A DNA stretch of 64,000 nt from an uncultured Bacteroidales bacterium (GCA_900316995.1 ONEZ01000013.1:20426-84425), one strand, 5' to 3'; shown: positions 44,885 to 54,324, counted from the stretch's first letter. A program made the numbers and translations. Notes: a model not told the origin generated them from the sequence alone.

Positions 44885-45259
44885 ATGTTAGAAAAAGTTT
44901 TTGAGTATCTTAAAAATGAAGGTTTGGTTCCGGAAAGAGTTGACAACCGCATCAGATTCAAGTATCAGATGTTTTACTTTGTAATATTTGGAGAAACCGA
45001 CGATGAGAGATTTCTTAACATCACATTACCAGAAATCTACGAGGTAAATGCAGATAACAGAATAGACGCACTTGAAGCCATTAACACAGTTAATGACGGC
45101 ACCAAGCTGGTAAAACTATATATTTACGATAACGAAGTATGGGTAGGTGTTGAACAACTGCTTGACTCCACTCCTGATTTAGGGGATATTATTCCACGCA
45201 CACTGAGAGTTTTAATTGACGGACGTGAGCGTTTTTACAAAGCACTTAAAGAACTCTAA
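44885..45259 (+). CDS. YbjN-like (T3SS-chaperone fold) protein
   Basis: 124 residues, hydrophilic. The N-terminal helix (LEKVFEYLKNEGLVPERVDNRI), a beta pair with FKYQMFYFVIFGE, then a helix with DALEAINTVNDGTKLVKLYI fit the YbjN/Tir-chaperone fold. It begins 8 bp after the kinase-AAA stop, so it is very probably co-expressed; a role as its cofactor or substrate adaptor is inference. Confidence 0.7.
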   Translation: MLEKVFEYLKNEGLVPERVDNRIRFKYQMFYFVIFGETDDERFLNITLPEIYEVNADNRIDALEAINTVNDGTKLVKLYIYDNEVWVGVEQLLDSTPDLGDIIPRTLRVLIDGRERFYKALKEL

Positions 45260-45267
45260 CAAGCAAA

Positions 45268-46539
45268 ATGATTGACAAAAATTTACAAAGCGGGAAACTT
45301 TTTACTAAGCTTTTAGCAATAAGTTTCCTGTTTGGTGTGGCTTTTACGTCATGCACCACTACTACAGATAATCAAGACGAGACCACAGAACCAGCCGTAG
45401 AAGCCGTTCAGGACACAGTCACAACAGAGTATGGCATAGTTACAGACAATCTTGACAAGGTGGAGGGCGTACTTCAGAACGGGCAGAATCTGTCATCGCT
45501 GTTCTCATCTTTGGGCATCAGCGCTGTAACGGCGTATAAAATGCAGTTTCTGCCGGACTCCGTGTTTGATGTAAAAAAATTACAGGCGGGCAAGCGTTAC
45601 ATTGTCTATTATGACAATGCGTCTGACACGCTCCACTCCGCTCTTGAAAATCCAAAATATTTTGTATATCAAAATTCTCTTATAAATTATACAGTTGTGG
45701 AGATAGGAGACTCCCTGAAAGCCTACACATACAGAAAACCTGTAGAGATTAGAGAACGTGTGTCGTCTGCCGTAATAGAAAGCTCACTCTGGAACGCCAT
45801 AACCAAAAACAACCTGAACATCTCACTTGCCACTGATATGTCTGACATCTACGCCTGGACAATTGACTTCTTTGGCATTCAGAAGGGAGACGGGTTCACA
45901 GTCTATTATACAGAACAATACGTAGATGGCGAGTGCATCGGCGTAGGCAACATTATGGCTGCCGCATTCAAGCACAATGACTCCACCTACTACGCTTTCA
46001 AATATGACACCCTTACCCATCACGGTTATTGGGATGGCAACGGTAACAGCCTGCGCAAGGCGTTCCTAAAGGCCCCGCTAAACTTTAAGCGTATATCATC
46101 CACCTTTACTTACACACGCCGCCACCCTATCTATAAAACTGTGCGTCCGCATACTGGTGTGGACTATGCGGCTCCAGCCGGCACTCCGGTATGGAGCATC
46201 GGTGATGGAAAAGTTATTTTCAAGGGTTACAAGGGAGGTGGTGGAAACACTATAAAGATTAAACATAACAGCGTTTACTCCACCGCATACCTGCACCTTA
46301 GCGGTTATGCAAAAGGGCTAAAGGTTGGTGACACTGTAAAGCAGGGCCAAATTATTGGTTATGTAGGCAGCACAGGTGCATCCACAGGCCCGCACCTTGA
46401 TTTCCGTGTCTGGAAAAATGACACGCCAGTGAATCCGCTCACGCTTGAATCGCCAGAGGCGGAGCCACTGCCAGATGGTTGCAAGCCAGCATTCCAATCC
46501 ATCCGAGACAAATACTTGGAGAAACTATCCGCCAAATGA
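45268..46539 (+). CDS. M23 family (LytM) metallopeptidase, lipoprotein
   Basis: 423 residues anchored by a lipobox (GVAFTSC; Cys at about 29). A middle region (about 50-270) precedes the peptidase: first zinc ligands in RPHTGVDYAAPAGTPVW (His and Asp, about 294-298), then TAYLHLSGY (His, about 342) and GPHLDF (His, about 373). H-L-D replaces the common H-L-H at the last motif, as in many Bacteroidetes members. Cleaves peptidoglycan peptide bridges. Starts 8 bp after the YbjN-like gene. Confidence 0.88.
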   Translation: MIDKNLQSGKLFTKLLAISFLFGVAFTSCTTTTDNQDETTEPAVEAVQDTVTTEYGIVTDNLDKVEGVLQNGQNLSSLFSSLGISAVTAYKMQFLPDSVFDVKKLQAGKRYIVYYDNASDTLHSALENPKYFVYQNSLINYTVVEIGDSLKAYTYRKPVEIRERVSSAVIESSLWNAITKNNLNISLATDMSDIYAWTIDFFGIQKGDGFTVYYTEQYVDGECIGVGNIMAAAFKHNDSTYYAFKYDTLTHHGYWDGNGNSLRKAFLKAPLNFKRISSTFTYTRRHPIYKTVRPHTGVDYAAPAGTPVWSIGDGKVIFKGYKGGGGNTIKIKHNSVYSTAYLHLSGYAKGLKVGDTVKQGQIIGYVGSTGASTGPHLDFRVWKNDTPVNPLTLESPEAEPLPDGCKPAFQSIRDKYLEKLSAK

Positions 46540-46599
46540 CGGAACAAAACATCGCCAAATGACCTAACAAAACACAGCCAAATCACCCAATAAGCCCTA
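46531..46599. repeat. 23-bp tandem repeat at the end of the M23 gene
   Basis: GCCAAATGAC at 46531 and 46554 and GCCAAATCAC at 46577, spaced 23 bp apart with AACAAAACA in the interval. The first unit includes the M23 stop codon. The rest of the 283-bp gap to rseC is AT-rich without a gene. Confidence 0.75.
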
Positions 46600-46777
46600 A
46601 AAAATATTTGTATAAATCATTTATTTACTGAACCTTATATCAAATAATCAAAGTTCATAAATTTAACCAATTTGTAAGACAAAATTTTGGGCGTTGGTAT
46701 GCAATGGCGCACTCGGCCAGTATCCCAGCCACTACAAACCAGTTTAAAGAAATGGCGTGAAACATTTATACCACATC

Positions 46778-46809
46778 TTTGGTTTTGCAATTGAAAATTA
46801 GTAACTTTG
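46778..46809 (+). promoter_or_regulatory. Rnf operon promoter
   Basis: TTTG (46778-46781), 20 bp, TAACTTTG (46802-46809), only 13 bp before the rseC ATG, so the leader is very short (about 9 nt). Confidence 0.83.
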
Positions 46810-46822
46810 TGCGTTAAAATCT

Positions 46823-47227
46823 ATGGCACACAACGGGGTTATAAAATCTGTTTCAGAGGGCACGCTCACCATTGAGATTTGCCAGACTGAGGCGTGCAGC
46901 GCCTGCAACGCACGCAGTATGTGCAATGCGCGGAGCAAGAACAAGGAGATTACAATTGACACCCCCGATGCGGCCATGTACCACGTAGGAGACACTGTTA
47001 CAGTGAGCCTTGGCAAACACGCAGGCAAGCGTGCGGTTCTGTACGCATACGTGCTGCCAGTACTGCTTCTCACAGTGACATTAGCCCTTGCCATAATGGC
47101 AGGCATGAACCAGGAAGCGGCAGCGCTTGCATCGCTGGGAGCAGTGATAATATATTTTGTAATACTCTATTTGTCAAAGAATAAGATTAAAGAACACATT
47201 AAGTTTCATATAGTAAACAACAAATGA
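46823..47227 (+). CDS. rseC: RseC/MucC-family protein
   Basis: 134-residue membrane protein, first gene of the Rnf operon. Four cysteines lie in an N-terminal C-S-A-C-N-A-R-S-M-C segment (about 25-35) and two transmembrane helices follow (about 72-92 and 98-117). In other bacteria it assists the reducing system for SoxR; in Bacteroidetes it is regularly next to rnfB. It overlaps rnfB by 4 bp (ATGA). Confidence 0.88.
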   Translation: MAHNGVIKSVSEGTLTIEICQTEACSACNARSMCNARSKNKEITIDTPDAAMYHVGDTVTVSLGKHAGKRAVLYAYVLPVLLLTVTLALAIMAGMNQEAAALASLGAVIIYFVILYLSKNKIKEHIKFHIVNNK

Positions 47228-48117
47228 TTCTAACTTCAATAATAGTGCTTGCGGTTATAGGATTGCTATCAGCGGTAATCCTGTACGTGCTTCTCCAGAA
47301 ATTCAAAGTGGAGGAAGACCCACGCATAGACAAGGTTCAGGAAGTTCTGCCAGGGGCAAACTGTGGCGGCTGTGGCAGTGCAGGCTGCCGTAATTTTGCC
47401 GAGCGATGCGTAAACGCCACATCGCTTGAAGGGCTTAACTGCCCTGTTGGCGGCAGTGACACCATGAAGAAGGTGGGTGAAATTCTCGGTCTCAAGGCAG
47501 AGGAGTCAGTTCCAATGGTGGCAGTGGTAAAGTGCCAGACAGTATGCAATGACCGTCCAGTCTCAAACACGTATGACGGAGTGCGCACATGCCGCATATC
47601 CCAGAGCCTCTACAGTGGAGAGAGCACATGCCCATACTCATGCCTTGGCTACGGAGACTGCGTGGCGGCGTGCCAGTTTGGAGCCATAAGCATCAGCCCT
47701 GAAACAGGCAGCGTAGTGGTTGACGCAGATAAATGCACAGGCTGTGCAAGCTGCGTGAAAGCCTGCCCAAAAGGCATTATTGAGTTAAGAAAAAAATGGC
47801 CTAAGAACCGTCAGGTATATGTTAAGTGCGTAAATAAGGACAAGGGCGGCGTGGCTCGCAAAGACTGTGACAACGCCTGCATAGGCTGTACCAAGTGCGC
47901 CAAAGAGTGTCCGTTTGAAGCCATAACCATAGAGAACAATCTGGCGCACATAGATACAATGAAGTGCCGTCTGTGCCGCAAGTGCGTGGCAGTCTGCCCT
48001 ACCGGAGCCATAGTAGCTGAGAATTTTCCTCAGCCACTCAAGCCACAGCCTCAGAATCCAGAGGTTCAGAAACCAGAATCCACTAAACCAGCGGTTAAGG
48101 AGGACGCTAAAGCATAA
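47224..48117 (+). CDS. rnfB: Rnf complex subunit RnfB (ferredoxin-type)
   Basis: 297 residues. One N-terminal membrane helix (about 3-25), a 4Fe-4S domain with ANCGGCGSAGCRNFAE (about 46-61), and several C-x-x-C-x-x-C-x-x-x-C clusters in ferredoxin domains (about 130-275). It receives electrons from reduced ferredoxin in the Rnf pump. The C-terminus has a Pro/Gln/Lys-rich tail. The downstream rnfC starts 3 bp later. Confidence 0.96.
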   Translation: MILTSIIVLAVIGLLSAVILYVLLQKFKVEEDPRIDKVQEVLPGANCGGCGSAGCRNFAERCVNATSLEGLNCPVGGSDTMKKVGEILGLKAEESVPMVAVVKCQTVCNDRPVSNTYDGVRTCRISQSLYSGESTCPYSCLGYGDCVAACQFGAISISPETGSVVVDADKCTGCASCVKACPKGIIELRKKWPKNRQVYVKCVNKDKGGVARKDCDNACIGCTKCAKECPFEAITIENNLAHIDTMKCRLCRKCVAVCPTGAIVAENFPQPLKPQPQNPEVQKPESTKPAVKEDAKA

Positions 48118-48120
48118 AAC

Positions 48121-49464
48121 ATGAAGACTTTTAAATTAGGAGGCGTTCACCCCAATGACAACAAGCTATCAGCGGCAGTACCATTCAAAAAAGTTCCAGT
48201 GCCGGCAGAGGTGACCATTCCGCTTGACCAGCATATAGGTGCGCCTGCAACCGCCTGCGTGGCTGTGGGAGATAAAGTTAAGGTAGGTCAGACCATAGGC
48301 CAGCCTGGAGGATTTGTATCAGCGGCGGTTCACAGCTCAGTGAGCGGAACAGTGAAAAAAATTGACCGCGTGCGCGACGCCTGGGGCACCTACCACAACT
48401 GCGTAGTAATCAAGGTTGAAGGCGATGAGTGGCTTGAAGGTATTGACACCACCGATGCACTCATCACAGAATGTAACCTTGAACCCAAGCAGATAATTGA
48501 CAAGATAACAGCATCAGGCATCGTGGGACTTGGCGGAGCCTGCTTCCCCACCCAAGTGAAGCTTATGCCGCCAAAAGATTGCAAGATAGACACTCTTATA
48601 GTTAACGCAGTGGAGTGCGAGCCATACCTCACACACAACCACCGTCTTATGCTTGAAAAAGCTGACGAGGTGTTTGTAGGCGTGCAGATTCTGCTAAAGG
48701 CGTTAGGCATACGCAAGGCCATCATCGGCGTAGAGAATAATAAGAAAGACGCCATAGAGCACCTGAAGAGTCTGCTCCCAAAATACAGTAAAGAGTACGA
48801 CATCACCATATCGCCGCTGAAACTGAAATATCCACAAGGAGGTGAGAAACAGCTCATACAGGCGCTTACAGGCAGAGTGGTACGTAGCGGAGCACTACCA
48901 GCATCCACAGGAGCCGTGGTACAGAACGTAGCCACAGTGTTTGCCGTATATGAGGCAGTGCAGAAAAACAAGCCTATAGTGGAGATGGCAATGACCGTAA
49001 GCGGCAAGAATGTAAAAGAGCCAGGTAACTTTATAGTACGCATAGGCACACCGCTCACCGATGTGGTGAACATGGCAGGAGGCATACCAGAGGGTACCGG
49101 CAAACTTATATGCGGCGGTCCTATGATGGGACGCGCCATGATAAGCACAGACACACCTGCCAATAAACGAACATCAGGCGTGGTAATGCTGCCAAGCGAT
49201 GAAGCAAAGCGAGGCGTTGAAAGAAACTGCATAAGATGCGGCAAATGTATAGACGCCTGCCCTATGGGTCTGGAGCCATACCTGCTTGCCACCATGAGTG
49301 CAAAAAACATGAATGATGAGCTGGAGCAGCACTATATATATGATTGCATAGAGTGCGGCTGCTGCACTTTCACATGCCCAAGCAACCGTCCGCTCCTTGA
49401 TTACATACGTCAAGGCAAAGCCACCGTCATGGGCATAATGAGATCCAGAACCCCCAAAAAATAA
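48121..49464 (+). CDS. rnfC: Rnf complex subunit RnfC (NADH-binding)
   Basis: 447 residues. N-terminal barrel-sandwich-like part, NADH/FMN-binding region with GLGGACFPTQVKL (about 138) and GEKQLI (about 241), then two ferredoxin-like clusters CIRCGKCIDACP (about 366) and CIECGCCTFTCP (about 406). It passes electrons to NAD+. Next is a gap of 44 bp with CGATTCAC octamers. Confidence 0.96.
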   Translation: MKTFKLGGVHPNDNKLSAAVPFKKVPVPAEVTIPLDQHIGAPATACVAVGDKVKVGQTIGQPGGFVSAAVHSSVSGTVKKIDRVRDAWGTYHNCVVIKVEGDEWLEGIDTTDALITECNLEPKQIIDKITASGIVGLGGACFPTQVKLMPPKDCKIDTLIVNAVECEPYLTHNHRLMLEKADEVFVGVQILLKALGIRKAIIGVENNKKDAIEHLKSLLPKYSKEYDITISPLKLKYPQGGEKQLIQALTGRVVRSGALPASTGAVVQNVATVFAVYEAVQKNKPIVEMAMTVSGKNVKEPGNFIVRIGTPLTDVVNMAGGIPEGTGKLICGGPMMGRAMISTDTPANKRTSGVVMLPSDEAKRGVERNCIRCGKCIDACPMGLEPYLLATMSAKNMNDELEQHYIYDCIECGCCTFTCPSNRPLLDYIRQGKATVMGIMRSRTPKK

Positions 49465-49504
49465 CTCACGATTCACCGATTAAACGAATAACCGATTCAC
49501 CATA
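49465..49504. repeat. Octamer array before rnfD
   Basis: CGATTCAC, CGATTAAA, CGAATAAC, CGATTCAC in perfect 8-bp phase between the rnfC stop and the rnfD ATG. Confidence 0.8.
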
Positions 49505-49508
49505 AAAA

Positions 49509-50516
49509 ATGTACATAGCAAACTCCCCACATAATCACGGCGGTGACAGCGTGCGCAAGAACATGCTCAGAGTAATCTTAGCACTTATGCCTGCGTACAT
49601 AGCCTCAATCTACTATTTTGGATTGGGAGCGCTTGCCGTTAGTATGATTAGCATAGCATCATGCGTGTTCTTTGAGTTTATCATATCCAAATACCTTATG
49701 AAGCAGGAGCCAACCATCACAGACTGTTCCGCAATTCTTACAGGTCTGCTTTTGGCGCTGAACGTGCCCACAAACCTGCCTTGGTGGATAATGATAATAG
49801 GTGCAGCCGTGGCAATAGGCATAGGCAAGATGGCGTTTGGTGGTCTTGGTAACAACCCGTTCAACCCAGCGCTTGTAGGGCGTGTGTTCCTACTCATCTC
49901 ATTCCCTGCACAAATGACCACATGGCCGGTGCCAGAGCATTTAAGCACACACTACATGGATGCCACCACAGGTGCCACCCCACTGCAACTAATCAAGAGC
50001 CTCGCAAACACAGAACTTGACAGTTCTTCCTCTGCGACTGTACTAAAAGGAATTGAAGAAATGATTGCTTCGCTGCCTGACTATCTACAATTACTCTATG
50101 GAAACACAGGCGGTAGCATGGGAGAGATTTGCGCCATAGCACTCATCATTGGCGGCATATATCTGCTCTGCACAAGAACCATAACATGGCACATACCTGT
50201 GAGCATACTTGCCACAGTAACCATATTCACAGCCATACTCCACGGAGTAAATCCAGTGAACTATGTAGACCCTCTCTACCACCTGCTCACAGGCGGTATG
50301 CTGCTGGGCGCAATCTTTATGGCCACTGACTACGCCACCTCACCAATGACCCACGGCGGTCAGATCATCTACGGTATCGGCATCGGCGTAATAACAGTGA
50401 TAATAAGACTCTGGGGCAGCTACCCTGAGGGAATGTCATTTGCCATACTTATTATGAATGCGGTTACTCCGCTAATAAACAAATACGTAAGACCTAAACC
50501 ATTTTCAAAATTATGA
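49509..50516 (+). CDS. rnfD: Rnf complex subunit RnfD
   Basis: Membrane subunit, 335 residues, with about nine helices. Flavin attachment motif TGAT (DATTGATPLQL, about 155), whose second Thr carries FMN covalently. GGLGNNPFNPALVGR (about 115) is conserved in RnfD/NqrB. Overlaps rnfG by ATGA. Confidence 0.95.
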   Translation: MYIANSPHNHGGDSVRKNMLRVILALMPAYIASIYYFGLGALAVSMISIASCVFFEFIISKYLMKQEPTITDCSAILTGLLLALNVPTNLPWWIMIIGAAVAIGIGKMAFGGLGNNPFNPALVGRVFLLISFPAQMTTWPVPEHLSTHYMDATTGATPLQLIKSLANTELDSSSSATVLKGIEEMIASLPDYLQLLYGNTGGSMGEICAIALIIGGIYLLCTRTITWHIPVSILATVTIFTAILHGVNPVNYVDPLYHLLTGGMLLGAIFMATDYATSPMTHGGQIIYGIGIGVITVIIRLWGSYPEGMSFAILIMNAVTPLINKYVRPKPFSKL

Positions 50517-51058
50517 GCAAGCCACAAAATAAATTTTTGCCAATGGTTTTATCGCTGACCTTGATAACAATAGTTACAAGCGGACTTTTGGCTGTGGTTA
50601 ATGAACTAACCATGGAGCCAATTAAAGCAGCTAAGCAGCAGCGTGTGCAGAACAGTCTGCAAGAGATTCTCCCTGCATTTGACACAGTGAAAGACACTGT
50701 GATAGGCGGCAACGATGTGACCATAGCCTACAAAGACGGCGATATTGCCGGCTACGCCATAACGTCAAGCTCAAACGGCTACGGCGGAGCATTTAAGATT
50801 ATGGTTGGCTATGACGCCACAGGGAAAATCAATGACTACGCCATACTGGAGCAGCAGGAAACCCCAGGGCTGGGCGCCAAGATGGTTACATGGTTTAAAG
50901 AATCAGTGCCAGGCCGCTCCTGCCTTGATAATCTTGTTGTAAGCAAAGACGGCGGTGACGTTGACGCCATTACAGCCGCCACCATAACATCAAGAGCATT
51001 CCTGAAAGCGGTGAACAAAGCTAACGCAACAATGCAGTCAGAACTGGTGAATCGGTGA
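50513..51058 (+). CDS. rnfG: Rnf complex subunit RnfG (FMN-binding)
   Basis: 181 residues: one N-terminal membrane helix (about 10-30) and a periplasmic FMN-binding domain with ETPGLGAKM (about 122) and DAITAATITSRA (about 150), where the covalent-FMN threonine lies. The last codons and the TGA come from a GTGAATCG-type octamer array, so the C-terminal tail is repeat-derived. Confidence 0.94.
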   Translation: MSKPQNKFLPMVLSLTLITIVTSGLLAVVNELTMEPIKAAKQQRVQNSLQEILPAFDTVKDTVIGGNDVTIAYKDGDIAGYAITSSSNGYGGAFKIMVGYDATGKINDYAILEQQETPGLGAKMVTWFKESVPGRSCLDNLVVSKDGGDVDAITAATITSRAFLKAVNKANATMQSELVNR

Positions 51059-51117
51059 ACCGGTGAATCGAAAAAACAAACAACTCGATTAACCGATTAA
51101 CCGAATAACCGATTAAC
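51048..51117. repeat. Octamer array between rnfG and rnfE
   Basis: GTGAATCG, GTGAACCG, GTGAATCG on one side (starting inside the rnfG stop region), then CGATTAAC x4 with one variant (CGAATAAC) in perfect 8-bp phase. The two halves are inverted with respect to each other, so the region can fold. Confidence 0.85.
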
Positions 51118-51127
51118 CATAAACACT

Positions 51128-51715
51128 ATGAGTAAACTAAAGATAATCCTAAACGGCATAATAAAGGAGAACCCAACCTTTGTGCTAATGCTTGGTATGT
51201 GCCCCACGCTTGGCACCACCACCAGCGCCATTAACGGCATGAGTATGGGGCTTGCCACCATGTTTGTACTTATATGTTCAAACATAACCATATCAGCAGT
51301 ACGTAATCTTATACCAGACAAGGTACACATACCAGCCTACATAGTTATAATAGCCACATTTGTTACTATTGTACAGCTATGTATGGAGGCGTACCTACCA
51401 TCGCTTTATGAGAGTTTAGGGCTTTTCATTCCGCTAATTGTAGTGAACTGCATAGTGCTTGGACGTGCAGAGGCGTATGCAGCTAAAAACGGTGTGTTTG
51501 ACTCCGCCCTTGACGGATTGGGAATAGGCATAGGGTTCACCTTAGCTCTCACACTGCTTGGCGCAGTAAGAGAGCTGCTTGGCTCAGGCAAGATTTTTGA
51601 CATCGTAGTATTTCCAGAGGACTACGGCATGATACTTTTCATACTTGCGCCAGGCGCATTTATAACACTTGGACTCTTAATAGCACTGAAAAACCATATA
51701 GAAAATAAAGTTTAA
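51128..51715 (+). CDS. rnfE: Rnf complex subunit RnfE
   Basis: 195-residue integral membrane subunit with six helices, homologous to RnfA. Features: NPTFVLMLGMCPTLGTTTSA (about 15-34), VNCIVLGRAEAYAAKNG (about 107) and the C-terminal FILAPGAFITLGLLIA. Part of the ion-translocating core. Confidence 0.95.
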   Translation: MSKLKIILNGIIKENPTFVLMLGMCPTLGTTTSAINGMSMGLATMFVLICSNITISAVRNLIPDKVHIPAYIVIIATFVTIVQLCMEAYLPSLYESLGLFIPLIVVNCIVLGRAEAYAAKNGVFDSALDGLGIGIGFTLALTLLGAVRELLGSGKIFDIVVFPEDYGMILFILAPGAFITLGLLIALKNHIENKV

Positions 51716-51788
51716 TTGAAAATTGAGAGTTGAGAATTGAGAGTTATTAACTTTCAACTATCAACTGTCAACTGTCAACTATCAACTA
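51716..51788. repeat. Heptamer arrays in both orientations between rnfE and rnfA
   Basis: RTTGAGA/RTTGAAA units first, then the complement TCAACTR x5 after a short AT-rich spacer. The facing arrays could form a long imperfect hairpin in the middle of the operon. Confidence 0.8.
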
Positions 51789-51791
51789 AAT

Positions 51792-52367
51792 ATGTTGCAC
51801 TACATTATAATTTTCATCGCCGCCGTATTTGTCAATAACATAGTACTGGCGCAGTTTTTAGGAATCTGTCCGTTCCTGGGTGTATCAAAGAAGATAGACA
51901 CAGCATTAGGCATGTCAGCCGCCGTGGCGTTTGTAATGGTGCTTGCCACCATCTGCACATATCTGCTCCAGAAATTTGTGCTTGATCCGTTTGGATTAGG
52001 ATTCCTACAGACTCTCTCATTCATCTTGGTAATAGCCGCTCTTGTGCAAATGGTGGAGATAGTTCTCAAGAAAGTATCCCCTGCCCTGTACAGCGCATTA
52101 GGAATTTTCCTGCCGCTTATAACCACAAACTGTACAATACTTGGTGTAGCCATACTTGTTATACAAAAAGACTTCACACTACTTGAGAGCGTGGTCTATG
52201 CACTGTCAACAGCAGTTGGTTTTGGTCTTGCGCTTGTGTTGTTTGCCGGAATACGTGAGCAACTACAGTTCTCAAAACTCCCTAAGGCTATGGAAGGCAC
52301 ACCAATAGCCCTTATAACAGCAGGCATACTTGCCATGGCGTTCATGGGATTCACTGGGATAGTTTAA
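51792..52367 (+). CDS. rnfA: Rnf complex subunit RnfA
   Basis: 191-residue, six-helix partner of RnfE. FVNNIVLAQFLGICPFLGVSKK at the N-terminus (family pattern), TTNCTILGVAIL (about 112) and GFGLALVLFAGIREQL (about 136) are typical. Last gene of the operon; a lipoprotein gene starts 34 bp downstream with no terminator I can see. Confidence 0.95.
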   Translation: MLHYIIIFIAAVFVNNIVLAQFLGICPFLGVSKKIDTALGMSAAVAFVMVLATICTYLLQKFVLDPFGLGFLQTLSFILVIAALVQMVEIVLKKVSPALYSALGIFLPLITTNCTILGVAILVIQKDFTLLESVVYALSTAVGFGLALVLFAGIREQLQFSKLPKAMEGTPIALITAGILAMAFMGFTGIV

Positions 52368-52401
52368 TCAATTGAGCGTTAGAAATTTAAAATTAGATGT
52401 T

Positions 52402-54324
52402 ATGAAGAAAGTTTTAATATTGTTTTTTGTAGCTGCTATGGCGGCATCGCTGGTGACATGTAAAAAAGAGCCAGAGGCAGGCAAACTTGAAAGTATAACA
52501 TTCAAAGAGGCCACCTATACCGTACAAGAAAACTACAATGACCTTAACCTGCGCAAGCAACTTGTAGGCACACCAGCAGGCGTTATAGAGACTTGCAAAA
52601 TAACATGGGAAGTTTCAGACCAGACAATAGCAGAGGTGGAAAACGGCTGGCTCATGCCTAAATCACCAGGAGTGGTGACAGTTACAGCCACCGCCCAAGA
52701 CAAAAAAGCATCATGTAAAATAACCATAACAGAGGTACCTATAACAGGCGCCACGCTTGAAAATCTCTCAGTGGGCATAAACAGCACAAACAAGCTTGCT
52801 ATAACCACAGAGCCTGAAGGTATATCAATAACAAGGTTCACTCTCAAAAGTCTGGATACAAGCATAGCCACAGTAGATTCTGACGGAACAGTACACGGCA
52901 TCAAAGAGGGAACGGTTAAAATAACAGCCACACATGATGATATAACAGCAGAGTGTACGGTAACAGTTAAAAAGGTGGTTGTAAGCAAAATTAAGATTGA
53001 GCCTACAGAATACAGATTCTACGAGCCTAATAAAACATTCCAATTAAACGCCACTATAGAACCAGAAGACGCAAGTTTTCCTGAAATCACATGGAGCAGC
53101 TCAAAGCCAGAGGTAGTGAAGGTTGATAAAAACGGTACCATTACAGCCGTTAAATATGATGAATCATCAGTCACTATTACAGCAAAAGCAGACGGTGTAA
53201 CAGGGAACTGCTCAGTAAAGGTATATCCGCAGCAATCCAAAAAAATAACCCTTGACAGGGGATCATACACTTTTAGTAAGATTGGAGATACTTTTACCCT
53301 GAAAATTACCGACATACAGCCAGAAGCTCGTACACTCACTGACAATTTCAAGTGGTCAACAAGCAATAAAAACCTTGCAGTGGTCAATGGCGTGGAATAT
53401 GTGGAAGGCAACATATTAAGCGTAACTGTAAAATGTCTGGCGGCGGGAAGTACAAGCATCCGCTGTACCGACACCTGGTCTAATGTATATGCAGTATGTA
53501 GTGTGGAGTTACCTGTAATACCAGTAAAAAGTATATCGCTCAACACAGAGCTTATTAATTTATACAGCGAATCTTCAACGTCTAAACTAACAGCAACCAT
53601 ATACCCGTCAAACTCCACCACTACATCTGTCTCTTGGAGTAGTGATAACACAGGTGTGGCAACAGTAAACGAGAATGGCGTGGTAAGCGTAGGCAACTCA
53701 TCCGGCATGGCAATAATCACTGCAAAAGCAGATTATAAAACCGCACAATGTACAGTTATTGTAAAACTGAAAGATAACATTAAAGATTATGAGAATAACA
53801 CATATACAGTTGTTAAAATATCTGGTAGATGGTGGATGGCGGAAGACTTAAAATCAACTAAGACATCATCAGGAGGTAAAATTGATAAAGATGAATTAGG
53901 TATTAACGCTCAAGCAGGTTATACAACAAGAACACCCAACAGCACAAATGTCAAGCAATACTATTATAACAGAAAAGCAGCCAACATCATTTGTCCGTCA
54001 GGTTATTCATTACCTACCGCAAAAGAATGGGAACAGCTAACCCAAAACGTTACGGGCACAACCAAATGGCAGGCGCTCAAATCCACCACAGGCTGGGCCA
54101 CAAGTGGATTAAATCAGCTTTTCTTTGATGCAAAACCAGTAGGCTATGTCAGTGTAAGTTCAATGGCTCCATCATCATCAACCAAAGAGCTTATAAGTGA
54201 CGGCACAGGAGTAATGTATTGGTCAACCACAGGTGCATACGAAATAACAAACACCAACGCAAGAACCACGACTTGGAACCCTGAAACCCATGCATTTAAT
54301 GTAAGATGTATCAAAAACAAATGA
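52402..54324 (+). CDS. Lipoprotein with Ig-like (BIG_2) repeats and FISUMP domain
   Basis: 640 residues. Lipobox SLVTC (about 17-21) and acidic/basic linker, then four to five Ig-like BIG_2 repeats (about 30-450), each containing W-x-S/x-x-x-x-V-A-x-V-x-x-x-G and ending in A-x-A-x-x-x-x-x-x-C, then a C-terminal FISUMP domain (about 465-640: TVVKISGRWWMAEDLK, ICPSGYSLPTAKEWE, VRCIKNK). A surface adhesin or binding protein. The ATG at 52402 is preferred because it begins the lipoprotein signal. Ends in an ATGA overlap with the next gene. Confidence 0.85.
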   Translation: MKKVLILFFVAAMAASLVTCKKEPEAGKLESITFKEATYTVQENYNDLNLRKQLVGTPAGVIETCKITWEVSDQTIAEVENGWLMPKSPGVVTVTATAQDKKASCKITITEVPITGATLENLSVGINSTNKLAITTEPEGISITRFTLKSLDTSIATVDSDGTVHGIKEGTVKITATHDDITAECTVTVKKVVVSKIKIEPTEYRFYEPNKTFQLNATIEPEDASFPEITWSSSKPEVVKVDKNGTITAVKYDESSVTITAKADGVTGNCSVKVYPQQSKKITLDRGSYTFSKIGDTFTLKITDIQPEARTLTDNFKWSTSNKNLAVVNGVEYVEGNILSVTVKCLAAGSTSIRCTDTWSNVYAVCSVELPVIPVKSISLNTELINLYSESSTSKLTATIYPSNSTTTSVSWSSDNTGVATVNENGVVSVGNSSGMAIITAKADYKTAQCTVIVKLKDNIKDYENNTYTVVKISGRWWMAEDLKSTKTSSGGKIDKDELGINAQAGYTTRTPNSTNVKQYYYNRKAANIICPSGYSLPTAKEWEQLTQNVTGTTKWQALKSTTGWATSGLNQLFFDAKPVGYVSVSSMAPSSSTKELISDGTGVMYWSTTGAYEITNTNARTTTWNPETHAFNVRCIKNK

